Source: Azadirachta indica
Taxonomy: Eukaryota; Streptophyta; Magnoliopsida; Sapindales; Meliaceae
Length of the DNA: 64,000 nucleotides
NCBI GenBank assembly: GCA_022749755.1
Contig: CM040453.1
Span: forward strand, 146,102 to 210,101
Direction: 5' to 3'
The notes under the pieces were generated by a model. It was not told where the DNA came from. It made no database searches and saw only the letters and a program-made list of their open reading frames with translations. Below are positions 10,807-22,752 of this stretch, piece after piece. Every line of letters starts with the position of its first letter. Position 1 is the first letter of the stretch. Position numbers and translations under genes: made by a program.

Positions 10807-13434
10807 ATGTTGCAGTGTATATTTCTCCTCTCTGATTCCGGGTAAGATTCATCCTCAAATCCCTTCCTTTCTAATTTTCTTTATTTCCCATCTGGGTTCC
10901 CTAAGTTTACTCCTTTTCTTTATGTGACTAAATCGACGGGTCTGAATTGAGCTGGAATAATTGATTAATTAATGTTGGAATTGTTACAGAGAGGTAATGC
11001 TGGAAAAACAGCTAACTGGACATCGTGTAGATCGATCTATATGTGATTGGTTTTGGGATCACGTTATTGCTCAAGGTGATTCCTTCAAGGTAGCTATAAG
11101 TTACATGCTTCCATTTTTACGTTTGTGTTTCGTTTAATTTTCAGTTTTAATTGAATTCGATTTGTTATAGTTCTTCTGATTCAGTTTTAATTTTCAGTTT
11201 TAATTCAATTTGTGTTGGAGTATACTTAATTCTTACTTGTTTGTTTGTAGTCCATGCCCGTAATTGCTTCACCAACACATTACCTATTCCAAATTGTTCG
11301 TGAGGGAATTACCTTTTTAGCGTGCACCCAAGTTGAAATGCCGCCTTTGATGGGCATTGAGGTGAAAGTTCGATCCATACATGTTTTAGAACTTGGAATG
11401 TGATAATTTGTTGGCTGACAATGTTAAATCCTTGACCTTTATGGAAATGTCTTAGTTTCTTTGCAGGGTTGCTGATATCCTATCAGGTTACCTTGATGGG
11501 TTGAATGAAGATTTGATCAAGGACAATTTTGTCATTGTTTATGAGGTATTTCATAATTGTGCTAAGTATTCTTCCTGCAGCAATTCTTTTCCAACTTATT
11601 TTAGATACATTCTGCAATATAGATGAGCAGGTAGCTATAAAATTGTGCAATGATAATAAACTTTTATAGAATATGATAGATGAGGGGAAAGCTGCAAGTT
11701 AACAATTTTCATCCTTTCTTCAATTTCCTATATTATTATTTCGTGTCATTATTTTGGCTATTTAATGATGGTTAACTTTTGCTTGTATTGTTTTATGAGT
11801 AGGCTGTTTTTGTATTGATTGACCAATATACTTATTACAACTGGCAGCTGCTGGATGAGATGATAGACAATGGCTTCCCTCTCACTACAGAACCCAACAT
11901 CCTTAGGGAAATGATAGCTCCTCCGAATATTGTTAGCAAAATGTTGAGCGTTGTGACTGGCAACAGCTCCAATGTGAGCGACACCCTTCCAGGTGCAACA
12001 GCATCTTGTGTCCCATGGCGAACAGCAGATGTGAAATATGCTAACAATGAAGTTTATGTCGATCTTGTCGAAGAAATGGATGCAATTATAAACAGGTGTA
12101 TAACTATTTGCCATCTAACTCTCCTTTTTATTGTTAGTACTTCAGCGAGGGACTAATGAGCTTGGGTTATTTCCATTTCACGTGGTTTGATTAGTTGTCT
12201 CAGTTGCCTATACATGTTTCATATGTATCCTGCAAAGGTTTTTGTACACAAACTGCTAAGCAATATCTCTCTTTTATGCACTGCTTAGGGATGGGGTCCT
12301 GGTGAAATGTGAGATTTATGGTGAAGTTCAAGTGAACTGCCTTCTTTCAGGTCTTCCTGATTTGACTCTTTCTTTTGCAAACCCATCTATCTTAGATGAT
12401 GTGAGATTTCATCCATCTGTTCGTTTTCGACCTTGGGAATCCCATCAAATTCTGTCGTTTGTGCCTCCTGATGGGCAGTTTAAGCTCATGAGTTACAGGT
12501 ATGTAGTGTTTAGGTGGAATCCATGCTTAATTATGTGCTTCTTTTGAGAGGAAAAGTTTGATACTTAGGGTTATTAACCCTAATAATGTAGTCTCATGCA
12601 ATGAAGTAGAGAATAAAAATGTTTGATTGATCTATTTGGGTCTTCATATAAAGATGCATTAGTTTTTTGTTTGTTGGCCACCTTTCCTACATTGAATATG
12701 TAGTTTATTTTGACAGAAGACATTCACTTATATGCAGGGTTAAAAAGTTGAAAAGTACCCCGATATACATAAAGCCACAGATAACTTCCAACGCTGGAAC
12801 ATGTCGCATCAGTGTGATGGTTGGAGTACGAAATGATCCTGGAAAGACAATTGACTCCATAACACTGCAATTCCAACTACCTCCGTGCATTTTATCAGCT
12901 GATCTGACATCAAATCATGGGACAGTGAATATTCTTTCTAATAAGGTACTTCTGCTGAATTATTGGGATACATCTCCATATCTCTTTGTCTGGAAGAATC
13001 ATGAAGTGTGTTTTTACTGCTGCTCAAATGCTCGATTTGTCACTCAGTACATCTCTGCATGGAATATTAGTAGTTAAAACATAAAAGCCAAATAGAAATC
13101 TTCAGGTTGATGATGACAAGTCGCATTGATCCTTTTTTAAGGAAAAAAAAATGGTTGAATTTGATTGTTTATTGTTGGCATTTTGCAGATTTGCACTTGG
13201 TCAATTGGACGAATTCCCAAAGACAAAGCCCCTTCATTGAGTGGAACCATGGTGCTTGAGATAGGAGCGGAAAGCGTTCATGTATTTCCCACATTTCAAG
13301 TAGAATTTAGGATTATGGGTGTTGCCCTGTCTGGTCTGCAAATTGATAAACTGGATCTAAAGAATGTACCTAATCGTTTTTACAAAGGTTTTCGAGCTCT
13401 CACACGAGCTGGTCAATTTGAAGTGAGGTCATAA
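10807..13434 (+). CDS. AP3M: AP-3 complex subunit mu
   Basis: Eight coding exons: 10807-10841, 10990-11089, 11251-11361, 11456-11545, 11848-12095, 12289-12498, 12738-12945, 13189-13434. Phases agree and give 415 residues, the expected family length. AP-3 mu is the medium chain of the AP-3 adaptor, which sorts cargo from the Golgi/TGN to the vacuole; in Arabidopsis AP-3 affects vacuole biogenesis and shoot gravitropism. The N-terminal longin-like domain (about 1-140) begins MLQCIFLLSDSGEVMLEKQL. A mu-homology domain follows from about residue 175 (EVYVDLVEEMDAIINRDG) to the end (YKGFRALTRAGQFEVRS) and carries the cargo-binding site. Exon 4 uses the acceptor before TTTCTTTGCAG, because the later AG would lose the conserved FLCRVAD. 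Confidence 0.96.
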
Positions 13435-14158
13435 TGCTGTTGTTTGTGTCAAGATGAAATTCAATTTTTTTATGCTACTAGAAGAAATCTTGTGTATGAT
13501 AGTACTGTATTGTTTGTTGAGAGCCACTGTAATTCATGAAGTTTGACCATTCCCGGAATGAATACAATGAATCTACCTTTTCCTTCAACATGAAATGAGT
13601 GGTTTGATAATTTTACCATTATCCTCAAAATGTAACATGAAGAGAGAATGGAAAATTTTCGTATTCCTCTATTTCTATACATGAAATTAACCTAGTAACC
13701 AAGTCCAAATTTGGCCAGTATGAATCATACTTCATATAAGATTTCCATACAACTTCTTCATCCCATACTAAAGTTGGCACCCTGGCTTCAACAGCAGCCA
13801 GTGCTCAGGCCATGCTGCTGCAGCCACAACGGCAACTGCCATGCCATATGATACTGACCAATTCAGAAATAAACTTATTGACTCATATTTTTGTTATCCT
13901 TTTTCTTGAAACTAGTCAAAAAATACTTGATAAATGGACACAATCAGGGTCTTGTTTGGCTAGAGGAATTTAATAACTTTTAATGGGGATCTTACATCGA
14001 CTCCGAAGGAACAAAAAGAGAAACTCATCACACAATTATGTTGATAAAATCCCCCAAAAAATGTTAAAAACCAACAGTGTTACAGGGGCTCATGCTACAA
14101 ATGATCAATAAACATAGCAAAAGTAGGAGCAAACCTTATGGTATATAATCTAAAACAA
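13435..14158. other. Intergenic between convergent AP3M and PsbP-domain gene
   Basis: Facing 3' ends: AP3M on the plus strand and the PsbP-domain gene on the minus strand. Both 3' UTRs must lie here. Apart from short spurious frames (for example 13470-13682 minus) nothing coding is visible. Confidence 0.5.
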
Positions 14159-15464
14159 TCAAGCAGACAACTTATTTACTCTGAAGGAATCAATAACTTG
14201 GCGAAGATCATTTTCCTCTTCCACAAAAACATTTTCTGGTGTTTGTAACCTCAACTCATATAACCTGTTGTTTTCAACTCCAAGAACAGAAAGATATCTC
14301 CGGTCCCATTCCAAACTAACAACTCTATCTCGTGGCATCACTGCTAGCTCATTGTTGTTTGCATATGACTTTATGTTCACCTGCTAGCAAGCAATTTCAA
14401 TGCATACAATTTAAATTTACTTCTAAATTTCCAAGAGAGGAAATGTAAGCAAATTTAACAGGGCAGCAGCTTGAGCAAATCGTCTTTGATGTTCTAACAC
14501 AAGAAATAGCATACCTCAACTAGATAATAGAGCTTTCCATCATCTGCAACCCTTGAGGATGTGGTAAGAATGTTTGATTTGCGCCTAACTCCAAGTCTTG
14601 TAGACATGAATTCTGTCAAATATTGCTTAAGTACTTTCTTTCCAGCTTCTTCAGGAGGACCCAAGTCTTTAACACTCTTGTACCTGGAAGATGAAGGAGA
14701 GGACAATTCCACAGAAACATTCTCGTCAAGAACATAAGGATCTCTGAAGAATATGTCTGCCCCAGCGCCTCGGACTCGAATCCAGTTCTGAGGGTACTTG
14801 AATGAATAACCATCAAAGGTATCTATGTATTCCCTGAACCCAACAGATTGTTGAGCAAATGCAGTGTTGCGGAAACCAAAATCTGAGAAGATATAACTTG
14901 ACAAGATCAATGCCATTGCATTCCTCCTTGGAACTGCAAAAGCTTTAGTCTGATTATGTAAAGAGAATTTCCAGTGAGAAGCCAATTACAGGTTCTTTAG
15001 CATGTAATTTTGCAAGAACTTCAGTACACCATCTACCGTATTTCAAAATGATTTCAACTTTGTTCTAGTTTTATTTATCTGGAAATGGGATTAAGTCAGT
15101 GGAATTCCAATCCTGTTTTAAATTTACACGATATTTGCAAGAAAAATAAAATCTTCAATTCGATCCTTATATTATCATAAACCATAAGAGATATGAGGTG
15201 AAGAATTACTGGAAACAATAATATGGTAAAACAAATGGCAAAAGAAGAAAAAGAAATGGGTTATACCAGATGACTCTCTTTCACAAAAAATCTGGACAAT
15301 TTCTTTTCACTTGTTGCTGTTACATGAAACGCGGCTACTTTTGGCTCTGGAGTCTGCTGCCACAGGATTTGGGAATGAAGTCTGGCGCCATTGAAGCCTG
15401 AGAGAGAAGTAAGAATAGGGAAGGGAGGGCTTGTTTGCTGCTGTAGCATCACCAAACTCAACAT
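14159..15464 (-). CDS. PsbP-domain thylakoid lumen protein with a CSP41b-like transit peptide
   Basis: Proposed exons (minus): 15267-15464, 14515-14949, 14159-14380, giving 284 residues. The last two exons are secure. They encode a PsbP-like domain (DTFDGYSFKYPQNWI, RGAGADIFFRDPYV, EFMSTRLGVRR, ending DLRQVIDSFRVNKLSA). Ahead of it is a lumen-targeting signal: twin arginine in PRRNAMAL, a hydrophobic run, then AFA before the likely cleavage site, so Tat import is expected. It most resembles the PPD2 type of PsbP-domain protein. Exon 1 is inferred: the second exon has no upstream ATG before an in-frame stop, while the frame at 15267-15464 is CSP41b-like in sequence and joins in phase through donor CTG|GTATAA and acceptor ATCAG|ACT. 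Another acceptor (TTGCAG, exon from 14933) would need a different donor. An in-frame ATG at 15560 is a possible longer start. Confidence 0.8.
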
Positions 15465-15560
15465 GTTGACTCTCTCTTTGGTTTTAGGATTTTTGAAAGA
15501 TTTTGGCTCTGCCCATTTGCCCAAGGATTTTCTTTTCTTACGGTTTGGATAAGAAAACAA
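15267..15560 (-). repeat. Partial copy of the CSP41B 5' end, without intron 1
   Basis: The minus-strand frame MLSLVMLQQQTS...LTSLSGFNGARLHSQI...HVTATSEKK...LSRFFVKESHL aligns with exons 1 and 2 of CSP41B (SFNGTRLPSQIQ-like, QVTASGEKN, LSRLLVKEGHQ). CSP41B intron 1 is absent, and about 13 residues covering the Rossmann GGTRFIG motif are deleted, so the copy cannot work as a CSP41 enzyme. Similarity continues upstream (TTACGG, GGATAAG, ACAATGACCCAC) into the CSP41B leader or promoter. It is probably a local duplication or an insertion of a 5' cDNA piece, now used as the first exon of the PsbP-domain gene. Confidence 0.75.
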
Positions 15561-17135
15561 TGACCCACTTCACTTTTTGAGTTATGTCCACAACCTCTCA
15601 CTTGCACTTGCATTACCTCATCAAAGCCAGCCTCTCAACATAATGGTATAGAGATGGGGACGAGGGGATAGAGTTACGGTTGTGGAACTAAGATAAGATG
15701 ATGTAGCTTTGAAACAGCCAAACTTACAAATAATAAATCAGAATGAACTTACTTACTAGCTGAAAATTGAATAACCCATGCTAGAATTTAGAATTTGGTT
15801 TATGCAATTCTTCACAATCCCGCTTGGAAACACACAGCTTGAAAATTTGTTTTACTCTCAAATTGTGACCTCTAACATTTCCCAGTGTTGAGAAGCCACG
15901 AGGTTTTTGGTCCATTAGCAAAAAACCATGTGGTTGTTTAAAAAACTTGGCTGTGAGTCGGCTATAACCTTTTTGTTGATTGACAAGGAATGCTACCATG
16001 TAGATTGCCGATAAGAACTAAATGTATGTTCAAATTTCAATTTTTCTTACACTTTTCCACCAGGAAATGAAGCTGTTTTGTACACATGTCAGATTTAGAC
16101 TGTTGTAATCCCATGAACAGCACATGATCCAAAACTCCACAAAAACAAGTGTGGACGTGGCAAGACGTGAATGGGAGAAAAGAACCATAGTTTTTTCAGT
16201 GGAAAAAGTAATGGATAGCAATTTTCCTTGCACGTCAGCAGCACTATCTCCTTTTTGTCTCCACTCTATATTCTTCACAATTTCACTGTCAGAATGCAGA
16301 TTCAGACGTCAAAAAACCTAGAGCCAGCAGAAACAAGGCCACTATGATACTTCCCACTTATGGCATAAGATAAAACTTATTTTTCTTTCATTTCTTTTTA
16401 ATGAAAATCCTAGATAGATGTACTTAAATATGGTAAGAGGAACATTGTTTTATGAGAAAAATATACAAATCATATAATTAAAGTCACTATTTGCTGAATC
16501 ATAAAGAATTTATTTCTTTTTTCCACCTACCATGATCAAGGATATAACAAAATCTTCCATTGAAGCAAGAAAGGTGTTGTTTATCTGCTTTGCTTTTCTC
16601 TTGCTTTTGGTGCAATGCCCTGATTGGAAAATCCTCATTTGATTCAATGAAACCATGCAATTAATTAGTGGTTTATTTTTCGCGAGTTGACTTGGAATTA
16701 TGACATGCCTAAAGTTTAAAAGCAATTGAATATAAAAACCCTGATCTTAATATCCTATTTTAAACCTTAATATCCCTCTCTCCTCCATAAAATATTTAAA
16801 AGATTAAAAAATAAACAATATTTTTGCCTAATGCCTCTATATAAAAGCAACCTCTTCTTATTGCAACCACCCTCCTCCCTTTTTCCAAAACTTTAGACGC
16901 CATTTTCTCTCATCAAATCCTTATCTCAGATCACCAATCTAATCTTTCTATTTCTATTTATGCAAGTTTTAAATTTATCTTCTCTAAATCTTTTATGATT
17001 AACCTAGTGTATGCATAAAGATTCATAACTTATTTGTACTGCATGCTTACATAATTTGTTGTTGTCGTTGTTGTAGTTCAATCGAATTCATCAATTATTG
17101 TTGTTGTAGATCATTCGAATTCGTCATTCCTTGTT
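15561..17135. promoter_or_regulatory. Intergenic with invertase promoter and leader
   Basis: About 1.6 kb between the PsbP-domain gene (minus) and the invertase (plus). A TATA box, TATATAAAA, lies at 16838-16846, some 290 bases before the invertase ATG, so most of 16870-17135 is probably its 5' UTR. That leader holds pyrimidine-rich DNA and a two-copy repeat of about 33 bp around GTTGTTGTAG at 17067-17120. The open frames at 15781-15999 and 16030-16321 resemble no known protein. Confidence 0.5.
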
Positions 17136-20100
17136 ATGAATACCATCAACCTTCTAAGCAATTCTACCATGAAGCTTTCTGGTAGGTTTCTAATCACTCG
17201 TCGGAACGCTTCATTTTCTGCCTTCCCATCTATCAAACACCACAATCGCCATAATTTATCCATCAATTCATCAACTCTTGGGTTCAGTTTTGATCGAAGC
17301 AATAGAATCCAAGCATACCCTTTTAAAATTTCAGGCTTTCAACGCATGTTGAAGAATACCCAGAAGTCTTCCCCAGTTTTTAGCCGCAGTTTTGGCCATT
17401 CAGCGCGTTTAAATGTTGTTTCGGCAAAAAGTAGAAGTTTTTATGTTTCAGCCTCTAGTGTAGCTTCAAAAGTTTCAAACTTTTCAACCTCTGTTGAGAC
17501 TCGTGTGAATGATGCAAACTTTGAGAGAATTTATGTTCAAAATGGTATAAATGTTAAGCCTTATGTTGAACGAATTGATAAGGATGAAAACATTGTGGGA
17601 GAGCCAGAATCAATCATTGAAGTTAACAACTATGAAGGAGTTCATGAAGACGATTTAGAGGGTGTTAATGGATTAAAGGTGGAAAATCCAAGGAGAGATG
17701 AGACTGATATTGAAAAGGAGGCATGGAGGTTGCTTCAAGAAGCTGTTGTGAGGTATTGTGGGAGTCCTATAGGGACTGTGGCGGCTAATGACCCTGGCGA
17801 TAAGCAACCGTTGAATTATGATCAAGTGTTTATTCGTGATTTTGTGCCTTCAGCTTTGGCTTTCTTGCTTAAAGGAGAAGGAGAGATTGTCCGGAATTTC
17901 CTCCTTCATACCTTGCAATTGCAGGTGATAATTAATGATTCAATTGTTTGTTTTTATTTGGTTGCAATTTGTTATTTGTGTTTGAATTTTGATTATATGT
18001 TGATCTTGTTAGACATAAACATACTTCTGTTTGATTATGAATTATTAATGAAGCTTGTGTTGAAGTTGTCATCTACTGTTAACTAGATAGTGAATAATGC
18101 CTTTTTATTTTGCATTATATTAATTTAGGATATGTTTGAAATACAATCTTAAGAGAGAGCATAGTATTTTAAAAGATAGTTCAATGATTTTGATGATGCC
18201 TGGTTGTTGGATGCAAACTTGCCTCGTAAGTGATCAATTTCTGCAGCCAAAGCGCTCATGAAGGGTTGACAATTAATAGTAGGATTTTTTCCCCTTTGGG
18301 AAATAGTTTTAATGCTAATATTAGTTTAGCAGCAAGTTGATGATATTTGTTATACTTATTTGCAACAAATGCCTTGCAGTATCACCAGAAATGAAATATT
18401 AAGAGCTTTTCTGGCTTTATGAATTTTTCGGGAGTGGGAGATGGTGGTGGATGGTTGTTGTCACTGTCATAACTGGTCTTATTGTCAGTTTTCCATGTTA
18501 TCAGACTGTTTCACTTTTTTGCTTCTTGGTTATGGAGTTGGTTATCTATTCTATCAATCATATGCTATTGAATCTTAACTTTACACTAGCTGATATAATT
18601 GAACTTACAATCATTTTCTCATGGTAGAGTTGGGAGAAAACAGTAGATTGTTACAGCCCAGGGCAGGGACTGATGCCTGCTAGTTTTAAAGTCAGAAGTG
18701 TGCCTCTTGATGGCAATAAGTTTGAAGAAGTTCTAGATCCAGATTTTGGTGAATCAGCAATTGGCCGTGTTGCTCCAGTGGATTCTGGTTAGCATGCATT
18801 GCAACTTTATAGCAATGCTCATAATATGTTGTTTTTAACTTTTTATCTTTGAAGTAAGGCTGTTATACTAATAGTGTTGTCAGCCTTTTGCTTTTGTAAT
18901 TTCTTCCTAGAGTATCTGTTTGGTGATAACATCAATTGACTCATCAGTCTGTTGGTTTTCATACATATCTTGTAGGTTTGTGGTGGATTATTTTGCTGAG
19001 GGCATATGGAAAGATCACTGGTGACTACGCATTACAGGAAAGGGTGGATGTTCAGACAGGGATAAAATTGATTATGAACTTGTGTTTAGCCGATGGTTTT
19101 GATATGTTTCCTTCTCTGCTAGTCACTGATGGTTCCTGCATGATAGACCGACGAATGGGTATACATGGTCACCCCCTTGAGATCCAAGTGAGTTTAAATT
19201 GCTTCGTTTCTCTTGAACTGCTTATTAACAGGATATGTAGATTGTGTTTTTACTTTCTGTTTTCACAATAAAATTGTAGAAGAATACTTTGTGTAAATCA
19301 TTGCCTCAATCAATTGAACTTTACTTGGTGTGGCTGCTCTTTGGAAATTGTTGATATCATCTTATTCTTGGTTGAGATTATTTATGCTATTAGTTGACCT
19401 TACGGACATAATTTTACAGGCCTTGTTTTATACAGCCTTGCGATGCTCCCGTGAGATGCTTACAGTAAATGATGGATCCAATAATTTAGTTAGAGCTATC
19501 AATAATAGACTCAGTGCACTGTCATTCCACATCAGAGAATATTATTGGGCGGACATGAAGAAGATCAATGAGATATATCGATACAAAACAGAAGAGTACT
19601 CCATGGATGCAATCAACAAGTTCAATATTTATCCTGAACAGATTCCCTCATGGCTAATGGATTGGATACCGGAGGAAGGTGGATATCTGATCGGCAATCT
19701 ACAACCAGCTCATATGGATTTTAGGTTCTTCACACTAGGAAACCTATGGTCCATTGTTTCTTCTTTAGGTACTCCAAGACAAAATGAAGCTATCTTAAAT
19801 CTTATTGAAGCCAAATGGGATGATCTTGTGGGGCTTATGCCTCTGAAGATATGCTACCCTGCTTTGCAGGGCGAAGACTGGCGTATAATCACTGGCAGTG
19901 ACCCAAAGAACACGTGAGCTCTCCCTCTACGTGCACTAACACTTGCACACGGACAAATACATTGTCCATCTCTGTTCTCTAAAAGTATTTTCTGAAATGA
20001 CAGCTATAGCTAAAGATCTCATGTTTGACTTGAAAATTTTCATCCGCACTGAAATATATTTTTTGATGGATCCATGCAGCTCTTGGTCATATCATAATGG

Positions 20101-20941
20101 CGGATCTTGGCCAACACTTTTGTGGCAGGTAATCTCAGATATTATTAACATATATTGATTTTGCTTTTGAGGAATGGTTACTACATTTCGATTTTATTAT
20201 GAATTGGCTGTTGCAATGTCAGTCCTTGTAGAATTGGTGGTCATGATGTGGATAAAAGAACTCATTTGTATGGGGGATATATCTGTCTAATAGTTCCACT
20301 GCCCTTCGTCTTCTATTCCTTCACGAATCAGTATGGACTTGAGCATTGAAAGTTGTCAGTTTTTGCGTTCATTTTTTAAGCTGGCCAATTTTACTCCAGA
20401 CTCAATGATGTAATGATATCAAAAGTAAATACATGATACACAAGACAGGATAATTGTTCTGATTATATATGCAATTTTCGGAAATAGAAGTTACACCCAA
20501 GACCCATGTGGTTTGGATATCCTAAGATATGTGCGTTGCAGGTGTTGTCAGTTTCTTTTGAACCCAATTCTTTTAACCAAGCTTCTCTTTCTAACATGGT
20601 TACCTCTGTTTCAGTTTACATTGGCATGCATCAAGATGGGAAGATTAGAATTAGCCAAGAAGGCAGTTGCTATGGCTGAGAAGAGGCTCTCAGTTGACCG
20701 TTGGCCTGAATACTATGACACACGAACTGGGAAGTTTATTGGAAAACAATCCAGACTTTTTCAGACATGGACTATTGCTGGGTTCTTGACATCAAAAATG
20801 CTTGTGGAGAATCCAGAAATGGCTTCCCTGTTATTCTGGGAGGAGGATTACGAGCTTCTTGAGATCTGTGTTTGTGCACTTAGCAAGAGTGGGCGAAAGA
20901 AATGTTCTCGCGGTGCTGCGAAGTCTCAGATTCTTGTCTAA
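17136..20941 (+). CDS. A/N-INVA: Alkaline/neutral invertase (GH100), organelle-targeted
   Basis: Six coding exons: 17136-17924, 18628-18787, 18976-19187, 19420-19913, 20080-20128, 20615-20941, giving 676 residues. Neutral/alkaline invertases of family GH100 hydrolyse sucrose to glucose and fructose. The long N-terminal extension (about 190 residues, Ser/Arg/Asn-rich, RRNASFSAF near the start) marks the organelle-targeted alpha clade rather than the cytosolic one. The catalytic core starts at [13 protein letters not shown]. The acid/base Asp is in [14 protein letters not shown] (about 235) and the nucleophile Glu is in [16 protein letters not shown] (about 540), followed by [13 protein letters not shown]. 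Mitochondrial A/N-InvA is the best candidate because it adjoins PGN and AP3M homologues, as I recall for At1g56560. Plastid targeting is not excluded. The C-terminus after [15 protein letters not shown] is ordinary for the clade. Confidence 0.93.
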
Positions 20942-21356
20942 GAACACAGTCCTAAAGGCAAGAGTCCCTCTATACTGTACAGCCGCACAATTTTAGAGCA
21001 GAGTAATAATAAATTTGAAGAACAGTTCTCATCAGATCTCAAATTGTAACATACATCATTTTTTCATATTACTGTATAATGATCATAGTATATTTCCATA
21101 TTCATCTGATGGATGAATCATTAGAAATGACTTTTGTAGAGGGAGCTCCAAGATAATGTAATGGATTTCCCATGATCATCTGTATGTATATGTTGTTTTA
21201 CAGTGGTTATAGAATTCAAATCATTTTTATACTATAACACAGTGGATTCTTTTACTGCTGAATTGGTTCTCTTTTGTAAGATTTTCGCCTTCTTGTCATT
21301 AAATTATGGTCGTTAAGTGATGGTAGTGGGACTCCAAAATCTCTATTGTAGCATTA
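20942..21356. other. Invertase 3' UTR and flank
   Basis: AT-rich 3' flank, likely containing the polyadenylation site (AATAATAAA near 21005). It ends at the left terminal repeat of the TRIM element. No gene seen. Confidence 0.5.
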
Positions 21357-21636
21357 TGTCACGCGCCCAGCGGAAAGGCACGTGCGGCACCCTCGTAGAC
21401 CCCCATGTCGAGGGTAAGCCTTGTTATCCCGTCGCATATTTAACTGGTTTCGGCCTACCTTGGCCTCATCAGGAGGACGGCTTCAGTTCCCGACCAGTTC
21501 GGGCAGGGGTGGTCTAAGTCCCCTCTACATAATAGCCCTTGAGACTGAAGCCGACTTTGCACCATGAAACATCAATGTGCTTGAGTTGTCACATCCCAGC
21601 ACACCCAGCCAACATGCGATCTTTCGTGCCGTGACA
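21357..21636 (-). repeat. Left terminal repeat (3' LTR) of the TRIM
   Basis: 280 bp, about 98-99% identical to 22115-22394. It is GC-rich compared with its surroundings and lacks 5S rRNA-like promoter boxes, so it is not a Cassandra element. Confidence 0.88.
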
Positions 21637-22114
21637 TTCTCCACCACCGAAAATCGTGCACGTCCTCGTGCACGCGGCCATCTTCAAATTTTTCGCCAGC
21701 TCAATTGGTAGACCATCGAGGTCCTACCCTGCATGCCGCTCCACTCCATAACGTCCATCTCCTCCGGGTTAAGGAGACTCCCATAAAGAGAACACGATAA
21801 CACCACGTCGTGCGGGCACGCCATCCTCGACGTACGGTGGTAGCAGTGCTTGGCGTAGATGAGGCGCTATGCGGTTGCCTTTCAAACCACAATGCTCATC
21901 TTCCCCCCCAGGAAGATCCCCATACCACAGGACATAACATTGTGCGAGCACGCCCACATTCGAGGCTGCGTGGCGAAGGGTCACACAATAGACACCCCGT
22001 TTTCCCTCGCCCAATCTTACGGGCTAATATCCTCGGCCATCTCGGTGGATTCCCACAGGAGTCAGGAACGTAGCGAGATTTTGCGGAAATTCTCGTTCCT
22101 GCTCTGATACCATC

Positions 22115-22394
22115 TGTCACGCGCCCAGCGGAAAGACACGTGCGGCACCCTCGTAGACCCCCATGTCAAGGGTAAGCCTTGTTATCCCGTCGCATATTTA
22201 ACTGGTTTCGGCCTACCTTGGCCTCATCAGGAGGACGGCTTCAGTCCCCGACCAGTTCGGGCAGGGGTGGTCTAAGTCCCCTCTACATAATAGCCCTTGA
22301 GACTGAAGCCGACTTTGCACCATGAAACATCAATGTGCTTGAGTTGTCACACCCCAGCACACCCAGCCAACATGCGATCTTTCGTGCCGTGACA
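22115..22394 (-). repeat. Right terminal repeat (5' LTR) of the TRIM
   Basis: 280-bp partner of 21357-21636. It is the upstream LTR by orientation, because the primer-binding site adjoins it at about 22102-22113. Confidence 0.88.
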
Positions 22395-22752
22395 ATTAGC
22401 TGACATTGACTTGCGTTTTTAAGGGAGTGTGCCCAGTGCCATGTAACCGATTCTGGTGGGGGAATTTTATACGTTGAATTATTAAGCGCCCATGTACCAT
22501 CAAATTTTTTTCCATTTCTAAAGAGAGCAAGATTCAAATTTTCGGATGTGTCGATCAAGTTTCCGAATTCACACGAAGAGAGTCGAATCAACAACGATTG
22601 TGTACTTATTGAACTAGAGTACTAGACATTCATGCTTGTGATACTTGTAACACGACATGAAAAAATAAATGAAGCACAATCGATTTTTATAGAACTCTGC
22701 TGAACTTTGTCTTTCTCTTCATAGTTAGTGCCGTCAAAACAGCTTCTGTTTA

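Larger units (their letters stand above)
21357..22394 (-). mobile_element. TRIM: small non-coding LTR retrotransposon, nearly intact
   Basis: Two 280-bp direct repeats (21357-21636 and 22115-22394) flank a 478-bp GC-rich interior. Each repeat starts TG and ends CA (TGTCACG...CGTGACA, itself a short inverted end). Next to the right repeat the minus strand reads TGGTATCAGAGC, an exact tRNA-Met primer-binding site, so the element reads leftwards. At the other inner border a purine run (GGTGGTGGAGAA) is a plausible polypurine tract. ATTA flanks both sides as a candidate target duplication. The repeats differ at only about four positions, so the insertion is recent. No gag or pol is encoded and mobility must have been supplied in trans. 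The open frames inside are not genes. Confidence 0.88.

Noticed and set aside
21357..21636. Cassandra-type TRIM with 5S rRNA in its LTR
   Set aside because: The conserved 5S internal promoter boxes are not present in either strand of the repeat.
21701..22120. Several GC-rich open frames inside the TRIM
   Set aside because: Occur on both strands at once, a result of GC-rich non-coding DNA with few stops; no gag or pol motifs.
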